Source: a virus. From it: a stretch of 39,639 nucleotides of DNA. Shown in pieces: positions 29,475 through 37,283 of this stretch. Where the stretch lies: the IMG/VR virus record IMGVR_UViG_3300046171_000070, positions 1 to 39,639 of that record. One strand, 5' to 3'. Positions within the stretch are counted from its first letter, which is position 1, and each line of letters starts with the position of its first letter. The notes below the pieces were generated by a model, which did no database searches, was not told where the DNA came from, and saw only the letters and a list, made by a program, of their open reading frames with translations. Both the position numbers and the translations under genes were made by a program.

Positions 29475-30007
29475 CTATCTTCTACGTTTAATTTTATTAA
29501 ACTCTTTTTCTTGCTCTTCATTTACTACTTGGAAGTAAGCACTCCAGCCAATAAGTTCCTGCTCTGTCATTTCTCCAATCTCGTAGAGCGTTTTACCTAG
29601 TTCTTTGGCTACTGCGAACTTAAGCATCATCCAGTTATCTCTTTTTAACTGGCTGGCTAAGATTTTGGGTCTATTACTTCTTCCTCCTCTGCATTTATAA
29701 CTGCGAGCATAAGAGATTGTAGGTCACTGTCCTTAACTTCATTTTTAAGAACGTCTATTTCTCCTGGATTAAATAGCTTCGTTCCGTTTGCATCTAATGC
29801 TTTGTTTATTAATAATTGTAAAGCGAAAGCATTTGAGTCATCGCCTCTAGCCTGTTTTTGGGCTCTTTCTCGCTCTGCCATTGTTAATGGTGTTACAAAC
29901 ATCTCGAAAGTCGAACCATCGGATAGAGTTACTTGTTTTTTGATTGGTTCGAGATTTGCAGCTTTTTTAAGTCTGTCGAGAGCGTTCAATGTCGCCATAA
30001 GTTTCAT
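29475..30007 (-). CDS. GT: Tail assembly chaperone GT (made by -1 frameshift)
   Basis: Fusion of G residues 1-115 with a 62-residue T extension read in the -1 frame (ILASQLKRDNWMMLKFAVAK ... FNKIKRRR, stop at 29475-29477). The slip occurs on CCCAAAA (29669-29663, zero frame GAC-CCA-AAA-TCT) just before the G stop. The product would be 177 residues. As in lambda, G and GT bind the tape measure and recruit tail tube subunits. The T part has no independent convincing start apart from ATG-ATG at 29630. Confidence 0.85.
29631..29669 (-). promoter_or_regulatory. Programmed -1 ribosomal frameshift site
   Basis: Slippery heptamer C-CCA-AAA (29669-29663) in the zero frame of G, a 10-nt spacer containing the G stop codon, then a perfect 7-bp stem CCAGTTA (29652-29646) / TAACTGG (29637-29631) with an 8-nt loop. 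All parts of a tail-chaperone frameshift signal are present in order. Confidence 0.85.
29657..30007 (-). CDS. G: Tail assembly chaperone G
   Basis: 116 residues (contains PLTMAERERAQKQARG and an acidic end EEEEVIDPKS). It lies between the tail tube gene and the tape measure, where the lambda G gene sits. Most ribosomes should terminate at TAG 29659-29657; a fraction slip to give GT. ATG at 29998 is an alternative start. The strong terminator at 30041-30065 lies just upstream, so G transcription relies on readthrough. Confidence 0.85.
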   Translation of the reverse strand: MKLMATLNALDRLKKAANLEPIKKQVTLSDGSTFEMFVTPLTMAERERAQKQARGDDSNAFALQLLINKALDANGTKLFNPGEIDVLKNEVKDSDLQSLMLAVINAEEEEVIDPKS

Positions 30008-30040
30008 GTACTTTTCTATTAGTGTACTTCATTATGCAAT

Positions 30041-30065
30041 AAAAAACCTCGGATTGACCGAGGTT
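30041..30065 (-). terminator. Strong intrinsic terminator after the tail tube gene
   Basis: Minus strand AACCTCGG (30065-30058) pairs with CCGAGGTT (30052-30045) over a 5-nt loop, followed by six T. Placed between tail tube and G, it would lower expression of the downstream tail genes relative to the abundant tube protein. Confidence 0.9.
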
Positions 30066-30094
30066 CATAATAATTGATAACTACTAATATAGTA

Positions 30095-30844
30095 TTATGC
30101 AGATTTAGATAGATCGAATGTAGGAGCAGCACTAGGTCTGAACGCTATTTCTACAACCTGTCCGTCATCTGGGTTTACGTTGAAACTTGCAGAAGTAAGA
30201 ATAATGTCTGCCAGAATTGATCTACTTGCGTTTTGATCTACGTTAGCACCACTCATCTGACGATCAATGTACAATCTTACCTTTGCACCAGCTTGCTGAC
30301 GTTGGATAACATCTTCAACCATTCTACTGGATAGAAGTGTATCATCATCCGTTGAATAAACACTAGCAGAGCCACTACCATCAGCAAAACCTGAGATGAA
30401 GGTTCTAAACGGTGCAGTCTGAGTAACAGTTTGACCGATACTTGTTACGTCAATTTCTGCTCTGGTTATTTCAAAACTCCATTCTCTTACAGATCCAACA
30501 ACTAATGGTGTAGTAAATGTAATGCTTGCAAAAGTTCCTGCTGTAAAAGTAGGTGCTGCTGAAGCTGTTAATGCTGCTCCTCCTGCTGTTGCAGAAAGTG
30601 TCATAACACCAGTTGAAGCATCGTAAGTTTTTACAAAATGATCTCCTGCTGCAATACAGTTAGTTAATGTTGCTCCTGATGGATATGCAAGTGTTACTGT
30701 ATCGTTAACTTTGTAACCCAACTGAGATCCTACAGTAATGTTTCCTCCTGATGAAGGAAAAGCTGTAGCTGCAAGAGTTGTTACGCTTGTACCAGCAGGA
30801 GAATAGTATAACGCTCCCGAAGTACCCGATAGAACTGTAGCCAT
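30095..30844 (-). CDS. V: Major tail (tube) protein
   Basis: 249 residues, beta-rich, with the V-type segment SVREWSFEITRAEIDVTSIG and FRTFISGFADGSGSASVYST, followed by a second half ending in IILTSASFNVNPDDGQVVEI. Position between the tail terminator gene and G/GT matches siphovirus order. The 76-bp upstream gap contains a small hairpin (CGGGT/ACCCG near 30870) and no clear promoter; a strong terminator follows the gene. Confidence 0.88.
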   Translation of the reverse strand: MATVLSGTSGALYYSPAGTSVTTLAATAFPSSGGNITVGSQLGYKVNDTVTLAYPSGATLTNCIAAGDHFVKTYDASTGVMTLSATAGGAALTASAAPTFTAGTFASITFTTPLVVGSVREWSFEITRAEIDVTSIGQTVTQTAPFRTFISGFADGSGSASVYSTDDDTLLSSRMVEDVIQRQQAGAKVRLYIDRQMSGANVDQNASRSILADIILTSASFNVNPDDGQVVEIAFRPSAAPTFDLSKSA

Positions 30845-30920
30845 GATAAATGATTCTAAGGTTTGAACATACGGGTACTACCCGATATGTCTATAGGATA
30901 GCGTAAATTGATGAAAAGAT

Positions 30921-31376
30921 TCAAGGAGTTAACTGAGCTTGAAAATTTGTTTCTATTCTTGACACAAAGAAAGGGTATAGTCCTTTCCTGGATTCCTGTC
31001 CACCTTCTACTGATGTGAAACTCGGTCCATCAATTTGACCTGTGCGTACATAGACTCCACTTGTTGCTTTGGCTGTGTTGTCTAGAGTAGATAATGTTGT
31101 AAACGCTGTTCCCGCAAGGGTTTGGTTTCTAGCTGGTCCTTTATTCTTTTCAGTGCATACTCTTACAATTATTATTCCCCTTATATTATTATGAGATGAA
31201 GTAAGAGCAGTTTCAGTTGTTAGTCCAAACTTTATATTTATATGAATAAATTCATCTACGCTGTCTGATAAAACATTATAAAAATTATCAAAAAATACTG
31301 GAATTGCAGGACTTAACGCTCCATAATCAGTCTGAAAAGGTGTTTCAATGGCGGTTCGTACAGTTTGATAATTCAT
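30921..31376 (-). CDS. U: Tail terminator/completion protein (U-like)
   Basis: 151 residues (MNYQTVRTAIETPFQTDYGA ... FFVSRIETNFQAQLTP). Size, the TAIETPF beginning and position just before the tail tube gene fit the DUF4128-type tail terminator family that caps the tube at the neck. Overlaps the preceding gene by 4 nt. Confidence 0.75.
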   Translation of the reverse strand: MNYQTVRTAIETPFQTDYGALSPAIPVFFDNFYNVLSDSVDEFIHINIKFGLTTETALTSSHNNIRGIIIVRVCTEKNKGPARNQTLAGTAFTTLSTLDNTAKATSGVYVRTGQIDGPSFTSVEGGQESRKGLYPFFVSRIETNFQAQLTP

Positions 31377-31924
31377 TTTAGTCCTTCAAATACTCCTCTA
31401 AACGTAGTTTCTACTTCTTTTTGCATCCTACCGCCTTTTTGAGCATAGTCTGAAAACCAATCTAAAGGAGCAGTTGCTCTGTCTGGACCGTCACTACTTA
31501 CTGCTGATTCAGGTATTCCTCTTTTGGTTTCTCTAGTACCTCTTATTACATTATCGGGTTCAAAACCTGTAGGTGCAGGAATAAAATCTGCTAAATCTGC
31601 TGCTTGACTCGCATAATCAACCATATTTGTTATAGAAAAAACAGATTTACCTGAAACTAAAGCTCTTTTGACTGCACTTCTATTGGGCTTTATCTTAAAC
31701 TTTATTGGAGAAGGTAATCCAGCTTGTTGTGTTCCATCGGCTAAAACACCAAGTTGTTGGTTCTGTATAATCCAAGAATTAGCAAATCGACCTGTCCATA
31801 CTGGTCCAGCTTCCTGCATGGAGCTTATTACTTTTTCGGATGAACGAGCAGGAGCAGTAAAAGCAACTGCATAAGATACAGCTTTTATTTTTTCAATTAG
31901 TTTTGGGATTTCGTTTATAGGCAT
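31373..31924 (-). CDS. Head-tail joining/neck protein (HK97 gp10-like)
   Basis: 183 residues. GPVWTGRFANSWIIQN is the T-G-x-x-x-x-S-W motif of gp10/Z-like neck proteins, and VDYASQAADLADFIP the following conserved part. It sits between head-closure and tail-terminator genes as expected. Single-base overlap with the upstream gene. Confidence 0.75.
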   Translation of the reverse strand: MPINEIPKLIEKIKAVSYAVAFTAPARSSEKVISSMQEAGPVWTGRFANSWIIQNQQLGVLADGTQQAGLPSPIKFKIKPNRSAVKRALVSGKSVFSITNMVDYASQAADLADFIPAPTGFEPDNVIRGTRETKRGIPESAVSSDGPDRATAPLDWFSDYAQKGGRMQKEVETTFRGVFEGLK

Positions 31925-32301
31925 TATTGTGGTCGCCCCAATACTGTGTGGAGGATTGGTTGGTCGCCTCTGGATGTTTTTACGTCTACTATTCTTGCCA
32001 CTTTAGTTGCTCCTGCCTCTGTATATTGTATGCGATCTCTACTGTTTGGGAAGTAGTCTCCTAGCTCTGCGTTACCAAATATTATTTGTACGTCTGTTGT
32101 CTGGGATGTTGATTGAAATTCTGTGGCTGTGACGCTGGTTATCAATGCTTTCATAGATACGTTTGTGTCCGATCCACCTACTACACCTGTTGTTGCGTTG
32201 TAGGTTTGGGTTGTTGCAGCTTTTATGTAAGTTACGTCTATGCCGAACTGGTTTAGTAACTGTGCTGGTAAAGTTTTAAAGGTATCGTCTACAAATGACA
32301 T
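31924..32301 (-). CDS. Head closure/connector protein
   Basis: 125 residues, beta-rich (IDVTYIKAATTQTYNATTGV ... DVQIIFGNAELGDYFPNSRD). Pattern and place between the gp6-like adaptor and the gp10-like neck protein indicate a stopper/head-closure protein. Assigned mainly by gene order. Confidence 0.65.
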   Translation of the reverse strand: MSFVDDTFKTLPAQLLNQFGIDVTYIKAATTQTYNATTGVVGGSDTNVSMKALITSVTATEFQSTSQTTDVQIIFGNAELGDYFPNSRDRIQYTEAGATKVARIVDVKTSRGDQPILHTVLGRPQ

Positions 32302-32302
32302 A

Positions 32303-32833
32303 TTATCCTCGGACTGCTCTCATTTGGAAAGTTCCTGCTCCACCAATCATATAAGCTCCAAGATAACTTTGTAACCAAGGGTAAACATCCATAATATTAT
32401 TAACAGAACCAGTTCCCTGACTTGCAACATTATATTTAACAGCTAAATCTCCTAACTTTGCTTCTGCAATATTTCCATTTGTTCCTACATTTCCTGTCAT
32501 TGCATCGGTATCATTTGCTAATGCTCTCGCTAATTCATATTGTGCGTATTTAATATTATTTGGAATTGCAGAACAAGCTAGTTCTACATCATCTACCTGA
32601 TAATTATTTCTAGGAAACTTTAATGCCTGTCCATGATCACATCTATCTCCATAAAATACAAAGCTATCAATCCATCTGGTTGCTGCTATTAATGCTCGAT
32701 TCTTTTTGTCATCTTGCTTATTATCCCATTGCGTAGAACTTGGGACAGTTTCAAAGTATGCGTCTGCTTCAGCTAATGTAACATAGCTATTTGCACTCGC
32801 ACTTGATAGTGTTGCGTTTATAGTAGCTGCCAC
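32303..32833 (-). CDS. Head-tail adaptor (gp6/DnaT-like)
   Basis: 176 residues. NSYVTLAEADAYFET followed by KNRALIAATRWIDSFVFYGD and ALKFPRNNY is typical of the gp6-like (DnaT-like) head-tail adaptor family; the rest is helical. First gene downstream of the major capsid gene and its terminator. Confidence 0.8.
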   Translation of the reverse strand: MAATINATLSSASANSYVTLAEADAYFETVPSSTQWDNKQDDKKNRALIAATRWIDSFVFYGDRCDHGQALKFPRNNYQVDDVELACSAIPNNIKYAQYELARALANDTDAMTGNVGTNGNIAEAKLGDLAVKYNVASQGTGSVNNIMDVYPWLQSYLGAYMIGGAGTFQMRAVRG

Positions 32834-32870
32834 GATCTATAAAGTAATTTAGTTTTATTGTAGCGTAAAG

Positions 32871-32899
32871 AAAAAACCCCACCAATAATTGATGAGGTT
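32871..32899 (-). terminator. Strong intrinsic terminator after the capsid gene
   Basis: Minus strand AACCTCATCAA (32899-32889) pairs with TTGGTGGGGTT (32885-32875) with two G-U pairs over a 3-nt loop, followed by six T. It would make capsid mRNA more abundant than the downstream neck and tail mRNA. Confidence 0.88.
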
Positions 32900-32933
32900 C
32901 TTTACTGCTTTGCTTTGCAACTTAATAATACGA

Positions 32934-34013
32934 TTAATAAGTTGAAGTATCAAGAGGTGAGTTAACTGTTAACTGAACTAATGGAATTAAGTCAGCATCA
33001 TATGTTAATGCCCACTTGTTAGCTGTTGCTAAGTTCGCATTAGTTGGGTTGTCATCAGCAACATTCCACTTAGTACCCATAACGTGATAAGCACTATGGT
33101 AGTCAACTGACATAACATCCTGCTTAGAAAGAATGTTTCTTTCAGCTTCAATTCTTAGTGCTTGCTGATTACCTTCGAGGATTGTTCCTGAAGATGTTAG
33201 GTAGCAGAAGAACTCAGTTTGATGACCACTTGAACTAGATGGTGCAACTGTGTTAACAGCAGAGTCAACAACAACTGTACATCCAGCAAATTCACCAACG
33301 GCTCTATCGCTGATACCAACACCACCGCCACCCCAAGTGAGGTTTGTGCCTGTTGATAATGCAGAAGTAGAGAATGTTAACATACCAACCTGATAGAGGT
33401 AGTAAGCAACAGATGGATGAACGATTAGAAGATCAAGATCCTCTCCTCTTTCTCCAAGCAAGTTTCTTGCTCTTGCAATAGTTGAAGCTGTTAAAAAGTT
33501 AACTTCAGTAGCACTAGCACCAGCTTTTGCTACGTCCAACTTGTTAGCTGCTAATGCAGTTCCAAATAAACCAGCTAAATGTGAGAACAATCTAGCGTTG
33601 TTTAATTTGTTGATTGCATCTGCAAGTTGGTTTCTGATGTGACCCATTGGATCTTCACCAGCAGCCAAGATAGCAACATCATCTACAGCATAAGCAAATG
33701 CTCTATGACAGATAGTTGCAACCTGTGTACCTGTACCAATCTTCTGTGGTGTTAAGTAACCAGCAGTAGATGTTCCCCAGTTTGCAGCACCAGTAAGAAT
33801 TTCTTCTGTTGGAGCGATTGGGTTGAATTCTGGAACTTGGATTCTTGTTCCACCTTCTGTTGCATCAAGTAGTCCATTACGAGTAACAGCACCAGACTTG
33901 ATAAAAGCACTACGTTCTTTTATAGCTTCAGAAACGTAAGTACTAAAATTATTTCTCTTAACGACATCCGCTAATAGGACACCGCCAGAGTAATTCTGAA
34001 ACGGAGCAGCCAT
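32934..34013 (-). CDS. Major capsid protein
   Basis: 359 residues of the HK97-fold type resembling the phage gp13-like major capsid family: early LLADVVKRNNFSTYVSEAIK, GGTRIQVPEFNPI, QVATICHRAFAYAVDDVAIL, then LDLLIVHPSVAYYLYQVGML, and a C-terminal AERNILSKQDVMSVDYHSAY. No N-terminal protease or long delta domain is attached; a separate scaffold gene lies just upstream. Its leader carries two consecutive hairpins and an AAGG ribosome-binding site; a terminator follows. Confidence 0.9.
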   Translation of the reverse strand: MAAPFQNYSGGVLLADVVKRNNFSTYVSEAIKERSAFIKSGAVTRNGLLDATEGGTRIQVPEFNPIAPTEEILTGAANWGTSTAGYLTPQKIGTGTQVATICHRAFAYAVDDVAILAAGEDPMGHIRNQLADAINKLNNARLFSHLAGLFGTALAANKLDVAKAGASATEVNFLTASTIARARNLLGERGEDLDLLIVHPSVAYYLYQVGMLTFSTSALSTGTNLTWGGGGVGISDRAVGEFAGCTVVVDSAVNTVAPSSSSGHQTEFFCYLTSSGTILEGNQQALRIEAERNILSKQDVMSVDYHSAYHVMGTKWNVADDNPTNANLATANKWALTYDADLIPLVQLTVNSPLDTSTY

Positions 34014-34042
34014 TCAGATTTACCTTTTTTATGTTTGCGATA

Positions 34043-34082
34043 CCCTAATCACAGATAAGGGCATTAGTTTCACAGAAACTAA
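34043..34082 (-). promoter_or_regulatory. Twin hairpins in the capsid leader
   Basis: Minus strand: TTAGTTTC-TGT-GAAACTAA (34082-34064, perfect 8 bp), then 2 nt, then CCCTTATC-TGT-GATTAGGG (34061-34043, one mismatch). Both loops present TCTGTGA. They occupy the scaffold-capsid intergenic gap, just before the capsid start at 34013. Candidate mRNA stabilisation, processing or protein-binding site. Confidence 0.65.
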
Positions 34083-34808
34083 CTATTTTGTTTGAGCCTC
34101 CCTCTTCAGCACGGCTGAGAGTTCGGGGTTCTCATTCTCCATTATAAGCTGTTGAGTCAAATTGCCAGTCTTCCAAGGATTATCTGTTCCACCTGATACA
34201 TTTGAGATAGGACTAGGCTTTGCACCCATACCAGCAGCACTACTTGGTTTGAAATGATGTTCCCATCCACTACCAGGATTCTTGAGACTCGTGAGATAAG
34301 TACCTAAATCTTGTTCTACACCACCATTTAGTACCACAACCTTTCCTTCAGCGTTCTTTTGTAGTTTTCCCTGCAATAAAGATAGAGTTTGTTCTGCGTT
34401 TATCGCTCCAAGGTTACTAATAGCAGCAAGGGCTGTTGTTTTAGTAGAAGCTACTTCATTAGAAGTCTTCATTTCTTGTAGCTGTTGAGATAAGGTATTG
34501 ATCTGTTGATCTTTATCCTGTGCGGTTTTATTGGCTTCTTCCCAAAGAGTTTTCCATTGCCCTTGTTCTTCTAATTCTTTGGTACGTTTTTCTTCTTTTT
34601 GTTTATAAACATCGTCAAGTTTAGTTTTGATGCCTTGAAACTTTTCTTGTGCTTCAGCAGCTTCTTTTTGTGCAGCAGCTACTTTTGCTTCATATTCTGC
34701 TTTTACAGAATCTAAGTTTGGGGCTGTTGGTTGTGAAGGAGTTTCAGTCACGGACTGATCAGTAGGAGTCACAGACTCAGACTGAACTACTTTTTCTTCT
34801 ATTGCCAT
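34083..34808 (-). CDS. Capsid scaffold protein
   Basis: 241 residues, almost entirely charged coiled coil from about residue 30 to 115 (VKAEYEAKVAAAQKEAAEAQ ...), with an acidic Thr/Pro-rich N-terminus and a short C-terminal NPWKTGNLTQQLIMENENPE segment. The composition and the place directly upstream of the capsid gene identify it as scaffold. Confidence 0.85.
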   Translation of the reverse strand: MAIEEKVVQSESVTPTDQSVTETPSQPTAPNLDSVKAEYEAKVAAAQKEAAEAQEKFQGIKTKLDDVYKQKEEKRTKELEEQGQWKTLWEEANKTAQDKDQQINTLSQQLQEMKTSNEVASTKTTALAAISNLGAINAEQTLSLLQGKLQKNAEGKVVVLNGGVEQDLGTYLTSLKNPGSGWEHHFKPSSAAGMGAKPSPISNVSGGTDNPWKTGNLTQQLIMENENPELSAVLKREAQTK

Positions 34809-34811
34809 GAA

Positions 34812-34973
34812 TTATTCAGATAAGATGTTTGAGGACTTTTTTTTAGAAACTTTTTTAGTTTCTGTTTTTGGTTTAGCTGTTTCTACTAGAGTGGACTTAA
34901 CAGCAGGGATCTCTGCCAGTTCCCATTTGTATGTTCCATCTTCTTGAAGAACATGGTCTAAATGTTTGCCCAT
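34812..34973 (-). CDS. Hypothetical small protein between portal and scaffold
   Basis: 53 residues (MGKHLDHVLQEDGTYKWELA ...) with a lysine-rich tail (TKKVSKKKSS). It starts after the portal and ends 3 nt before the scaffold ATG, so it belongs to the head-assembly block. Function unknown. Confidence 0.6.
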   Translation of the reverse strand: MGKHLDHVLQEDGTYKWELAEIPAVKSTLVETAKPKTETKKVSKKKSSNILSE

Positions 34974-35006
34974 AATTTATATGTACTTAACTATCATTGT
35001 AACAAA

Positions 35007-35786
35007 TTATTCTGGTTTGACCTCATTTGCTGTTGGTAAAACTTCACCTTGTACCAAAATGTCTCTAAATTCTTCTCTATCTATGACTTGTTGATCAAAT
35101 AATGACGTTAAAGCGGTAATATCTTGTCCTATTAGTCTCTCAATATCAAAGTCTCTGCTTATTTTTACTTCTGGTGGCTCGATTCCAACATATTGGGCAG
35201 AGAGATTGAAGGCTTTTTGTAGTTTTTGCTCTAATTCCATGGATACCATTGCGAGCATGGAGTTTGTGTCTACTCGATCCAAGCGTCTAGCATCTGCTGA
35301 CTCTGCTACAAACTTCTGTTGTGATAATGTACTGATGCCTAATGTTGCCATTTGCATTTGTAATTCTTTTATTTCAGCAGATTGTGCTTCAAATGCACTA
35401 GAAGCTGGTTCAACATAGTAAACTTTGTTACCAGGTTGGGTAGCCATTGCGTAGTTTACAGATATAGCTAAATCTTTTGTCTGATCATCATATCCTTCCA
35501 TTACCAGCATTGGTTGAGATGCAACGTGCAAACTATGGATCAAATCAGCTTGTCTTTGATAATGTGCAAGATTGAGATATGCAATGTCTAATAAAGGTGG
35601 TTTACTTACTAAATTTTCAACTTTTCCAGAATAAACAGTAACTAACGGTATTTCACCTAATGAAAAACTACCTGATTCTGCTAATTTAAAGTCTTTTTCT
35701 CCAGCAGGACTAGCCATATTGCCAGCATAAGCACCACTATCTTCTTCATACATATCTTCTATTGTTTCTTTCTTTCCTAAAAACAC
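35007..35786 (-). CDS. Portal protein, C-terminal part (frame-interrupted)
   Basis: Downstream portion of a DUF4055-type portal: SLGEIPLVTVYSGKVENLVS, LLDIAYLNLAHYQRQADLIH, QPMLVMEGYDDQTKDL, SAEIKELQMQMATLGISTLS, ESADARRLDRVDTNSMLAMV. It continues the N-terminal part (35746-36450), but in another frame. One base too many in the A-runs of GGAAAGAAAGAAAC (about 35763-35777) explains the break. It probably has no start of its own; MFLGKKE is only the frame's first possible codon. Confidence 0.85.
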   Translation of the reverse strand: MFLGKKETIEDMYEEDSGAYAGNMASPAGEKDFKLAESGSFSLGEIPLVTVYSGKVENLVSKPPLLDIAYLNLAHYQRQADLIHSLHVASQPMLVMEGYDDQTKDLAISVNYAMATQPGNKVYYVEPASSAFEAQSAEIKELQMQMATLGISTLSQQKFVAESADARRLDRVDTNSMLAMVSMELEQKLQKAFNLSAQYVGIEPPEVKISRDFDIERLIGQDITALTSLFDQQVIDREEFRDILVQGEVLPTANEVKPE

Positions 35787-36450
35787 GGTAACGACCAGGT
35801 TCTATAACTCTCATCTGCTCATAAATCTTTTCACCAAAAGCACCATCAGGTAATACTGCTCTTTCAGCTATTCTTACTTGAGTTAAATTTCCATAATTAG
35901 ATTCTCTATCTAATCTCCAACCATAAATATTTGTAGGATCTATTTCGATCCAATATGGTCTACGATTCTGTTGACGCTCTTCAGCTAAACTCATTGCACC
36001 AGAAGGTGCAGGATAATCTACAAGTATATGACTTTGACCATAAGTTAATGAACACATCAATAATCTTCTTGCGTATTCATCTAAATCAGATTTGCAACCA
36101 TCGACATCCATCTTGAACATTTCTGTCCAGTATGGATCGCCTGTTAAAGTTATTGGTTTTCTTAATACAAGACCTGTGGCTGCTCTTATCAATCTTTGTG
36201 TAAAAGGACTAAATACTGATCTATTTACTCTTGCAAGATAAGCATCGTAATCTTCTCTAGGTTCTAGAGGTAGAAAGGCTTCGCTATTTTCTCTAAGATA
36301 TTCTGTTCCTTCACTTACAGCTTTCATTATTTCCCAACCCTTCACCATGTCCAATACTGCTCTGGTACGAACGAATGGACTATCGACACCCCCTACAGAA
36401 GATGATGCAGTAATACTTGTTTTTAATAATCCTGGGAGTGCGTAGGTCAT
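35746..36450 (-). CDS. Portal protein, N-terminal part (frame-interrupted)
   Basis: Upstream 234 codons of a DUF4055-type portal: MVKGWEIMKAVSEGTEYLRE, PREDYDAYLARVNRSVFSPF, LIRAATGLVLRKPI, DEYARRLLMCSLTYGQSHIL, and VIEPGRYRVFRKE, after which the frame runs into NNRRYV and a stop while the true continuation is one base out of phase. The intact protein would be about 475-480 residues. Ends in a 41-nt overlap with the C-terminal frame. Confidence 0.85.
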   Translation of the reverse strand: MTYALPGLLKTSITASSSVGGVDSPFVRTRAVLDMVKGWEIMKAVSEGTEYLRENSEAFLPLEPREDYDAYLARVNRSVFSPFTQRLIRAATGLVLRKPITLTGDPYWTEMFKMDVDGCKSDLDEYARRLLMCSLTYGQSHILVDYPAPSGAMSLAEERQQNRRPYWIEIDPTNIYGWRLDRESNYGNLTQVRIAERAVLPDGAFGEKIYEQMRVIEPGRYRVFRKERNNRRYV

Positions 36451-36453
36451 GAG

Positions 36454-36723
36454 TTACCACTTAGTTTTATTGGCCCAAAAAGCTGCCGACATTTTGCCTT
36501 TTGCTATATTTTTAGCATGACGAGCTTTAAAAGACCTACGCCTTGCTTTTTCTTTTTCGGTTTGGGGGTTTTTCCCTGCACCAGATACACCTTGTTGACC
36601 ATAGCGTATTAACTTTATTTTATCGCCTTCTTTCGCTAATACAACATGAGATTTCTTGGGGTGACTAGGAGTTCTTTTCGGTTTATTGTAGCCAGAAAAT
36701 TTTATACCTCTATAAGTAATCAT
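36454..36723 (-). CDS. Basic hypothetical protein
   Basis: 89 residues, very basic (MITYRGIKFSGYNKPKRTPS ... KGKMSAAFWANKTKW). The C-terminal KGKMSAA-x-WANK-x-KW ending is recurrent in marine cyanophages near packaging genes (recognition from memory). Overlaps the previous gene by 3 nt and precedes the portal by 3 nt. Possible DNA-binding or virion-internal role, unproven. Confidence 0.65.
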   Translation of the reverse strand: MITYRGIKFSGYNKPKRTPSHPKKSHVVLAKEGDKIKLIRYGQQGVSGAGKNPQTEKEKARRRSFKARHAKNIAKGKMSAAFWANKTKW

Positions 36724-36869
36724 TTGCCCATCCTCTCCATTGCCATTTCGTGAGCTTTTTTGAAGCTGAAACCATCACGCATCTTGCGTTTCATGTAATT
36801 CATGTGCCTATCGGTGTGATGTACCGAATGTTCTTCTAATTGTTTACGTTGTTTTGGTGTTAATCTCAT
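36720..36869 (-). CDS. Basic small protein
   Basis: 49 residues (MRLTPKQRKQLEEHSVHHTD ...), helical and basic, with a conserved-looking HHTDRHMNYMKRKMRDG centre. Overlaps both neighbours by 3-4 nt. Proteins beginning MRLTPKQR-K-LEEHS-HH occur in marine cyanophages as far as I recall; function unknown. Confidence 0.65.
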   Translation of the reverse strand: MRLTPKQRKQLEEHSVHHTDRHMNYMKRKMRDGFSFKKAHEMAMERMGK

Positions 36870-37132
36870 TTTTTCTTGCTTTTCGTCTTGGTTTTACGCT
36901 TATGTTGATATTGTATCTTCTTACTACTGGTTTTTTCACGTTTAAATTTAGTTTTCTCACTTTTTGACATCTCCCCTACAGTCTTAGGTGTCTTACTTGA
37001 GACACGTTTCTTTGGTCTACACGCTGGATATGCTCTTTTTTCTCCTTTCGTACGGCCACATGGTTTACCTGTTTTTATATCAACCCAGTTCTCTTTGAAC
37101 CAACGGGTCAGTCCACCACTACTTTTTGCCAC
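36866..37132 (-). CDS. Basic protein near terminase (DUF5872-like)
   Basis: 88 residues from GTG 37132 (MAKSSGGLTRWFKENWVDIK ...), with CGRTKGEKRAYPACRPKKRV and a lysine-rich tail. This GTG is preferred because the frame upstream of it duplicates coding capacity of the previous gene, which ends at 37119. The GGLTRWF-EEW-like start and the Cys/Lys-rich body are typical of DUF5872-like phage/algal-virus proteins. Role unknown. Confidence 0.65.
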   Translation of the reverse strand: MAKSSGGLTRWFKENWVDIKTGKPCGRTKGEKRAYPACRPKKRVSSKTPKTVGEMSKSEKTKFKREKTSSKKIQYQHKRKTKTKSKKK

Positions 37133-37283
37133 GTTTTGCTCCTGTACGATAAGTACCGCCACGTTTTTTGTACTCTCGTACAAGCCACGCATTAGCATAA
37201 GCACTTGGGTAGACCTTGAACTTACGCTTTGCTTCGGATTTTACTCTTGAATATAATGCTTTATTAACAGGAATGTTTGCCAC
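37119..37283 (-). CDS. Basic small protein
   Basis: 54 residues, GTG start at 37283 with an excellent ribosome-binding site (GGGAGG about 8 nt upstream). Sequence MANIPVNKALYSRVKSEAKR ... WLVREYKKRGGTYR; the SAYANAWLV-x-EYKKRGG pattern is familiar from marine cyanophages. Overlaps the next gene by 14 nt. Function unknown. Confidence 0.65.
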   Translation of the reverse strand: MANIPVNKALYSRVKSEAKRKFKVYPSAYANAWLVREYKKRGGTYRTGAKRGKK

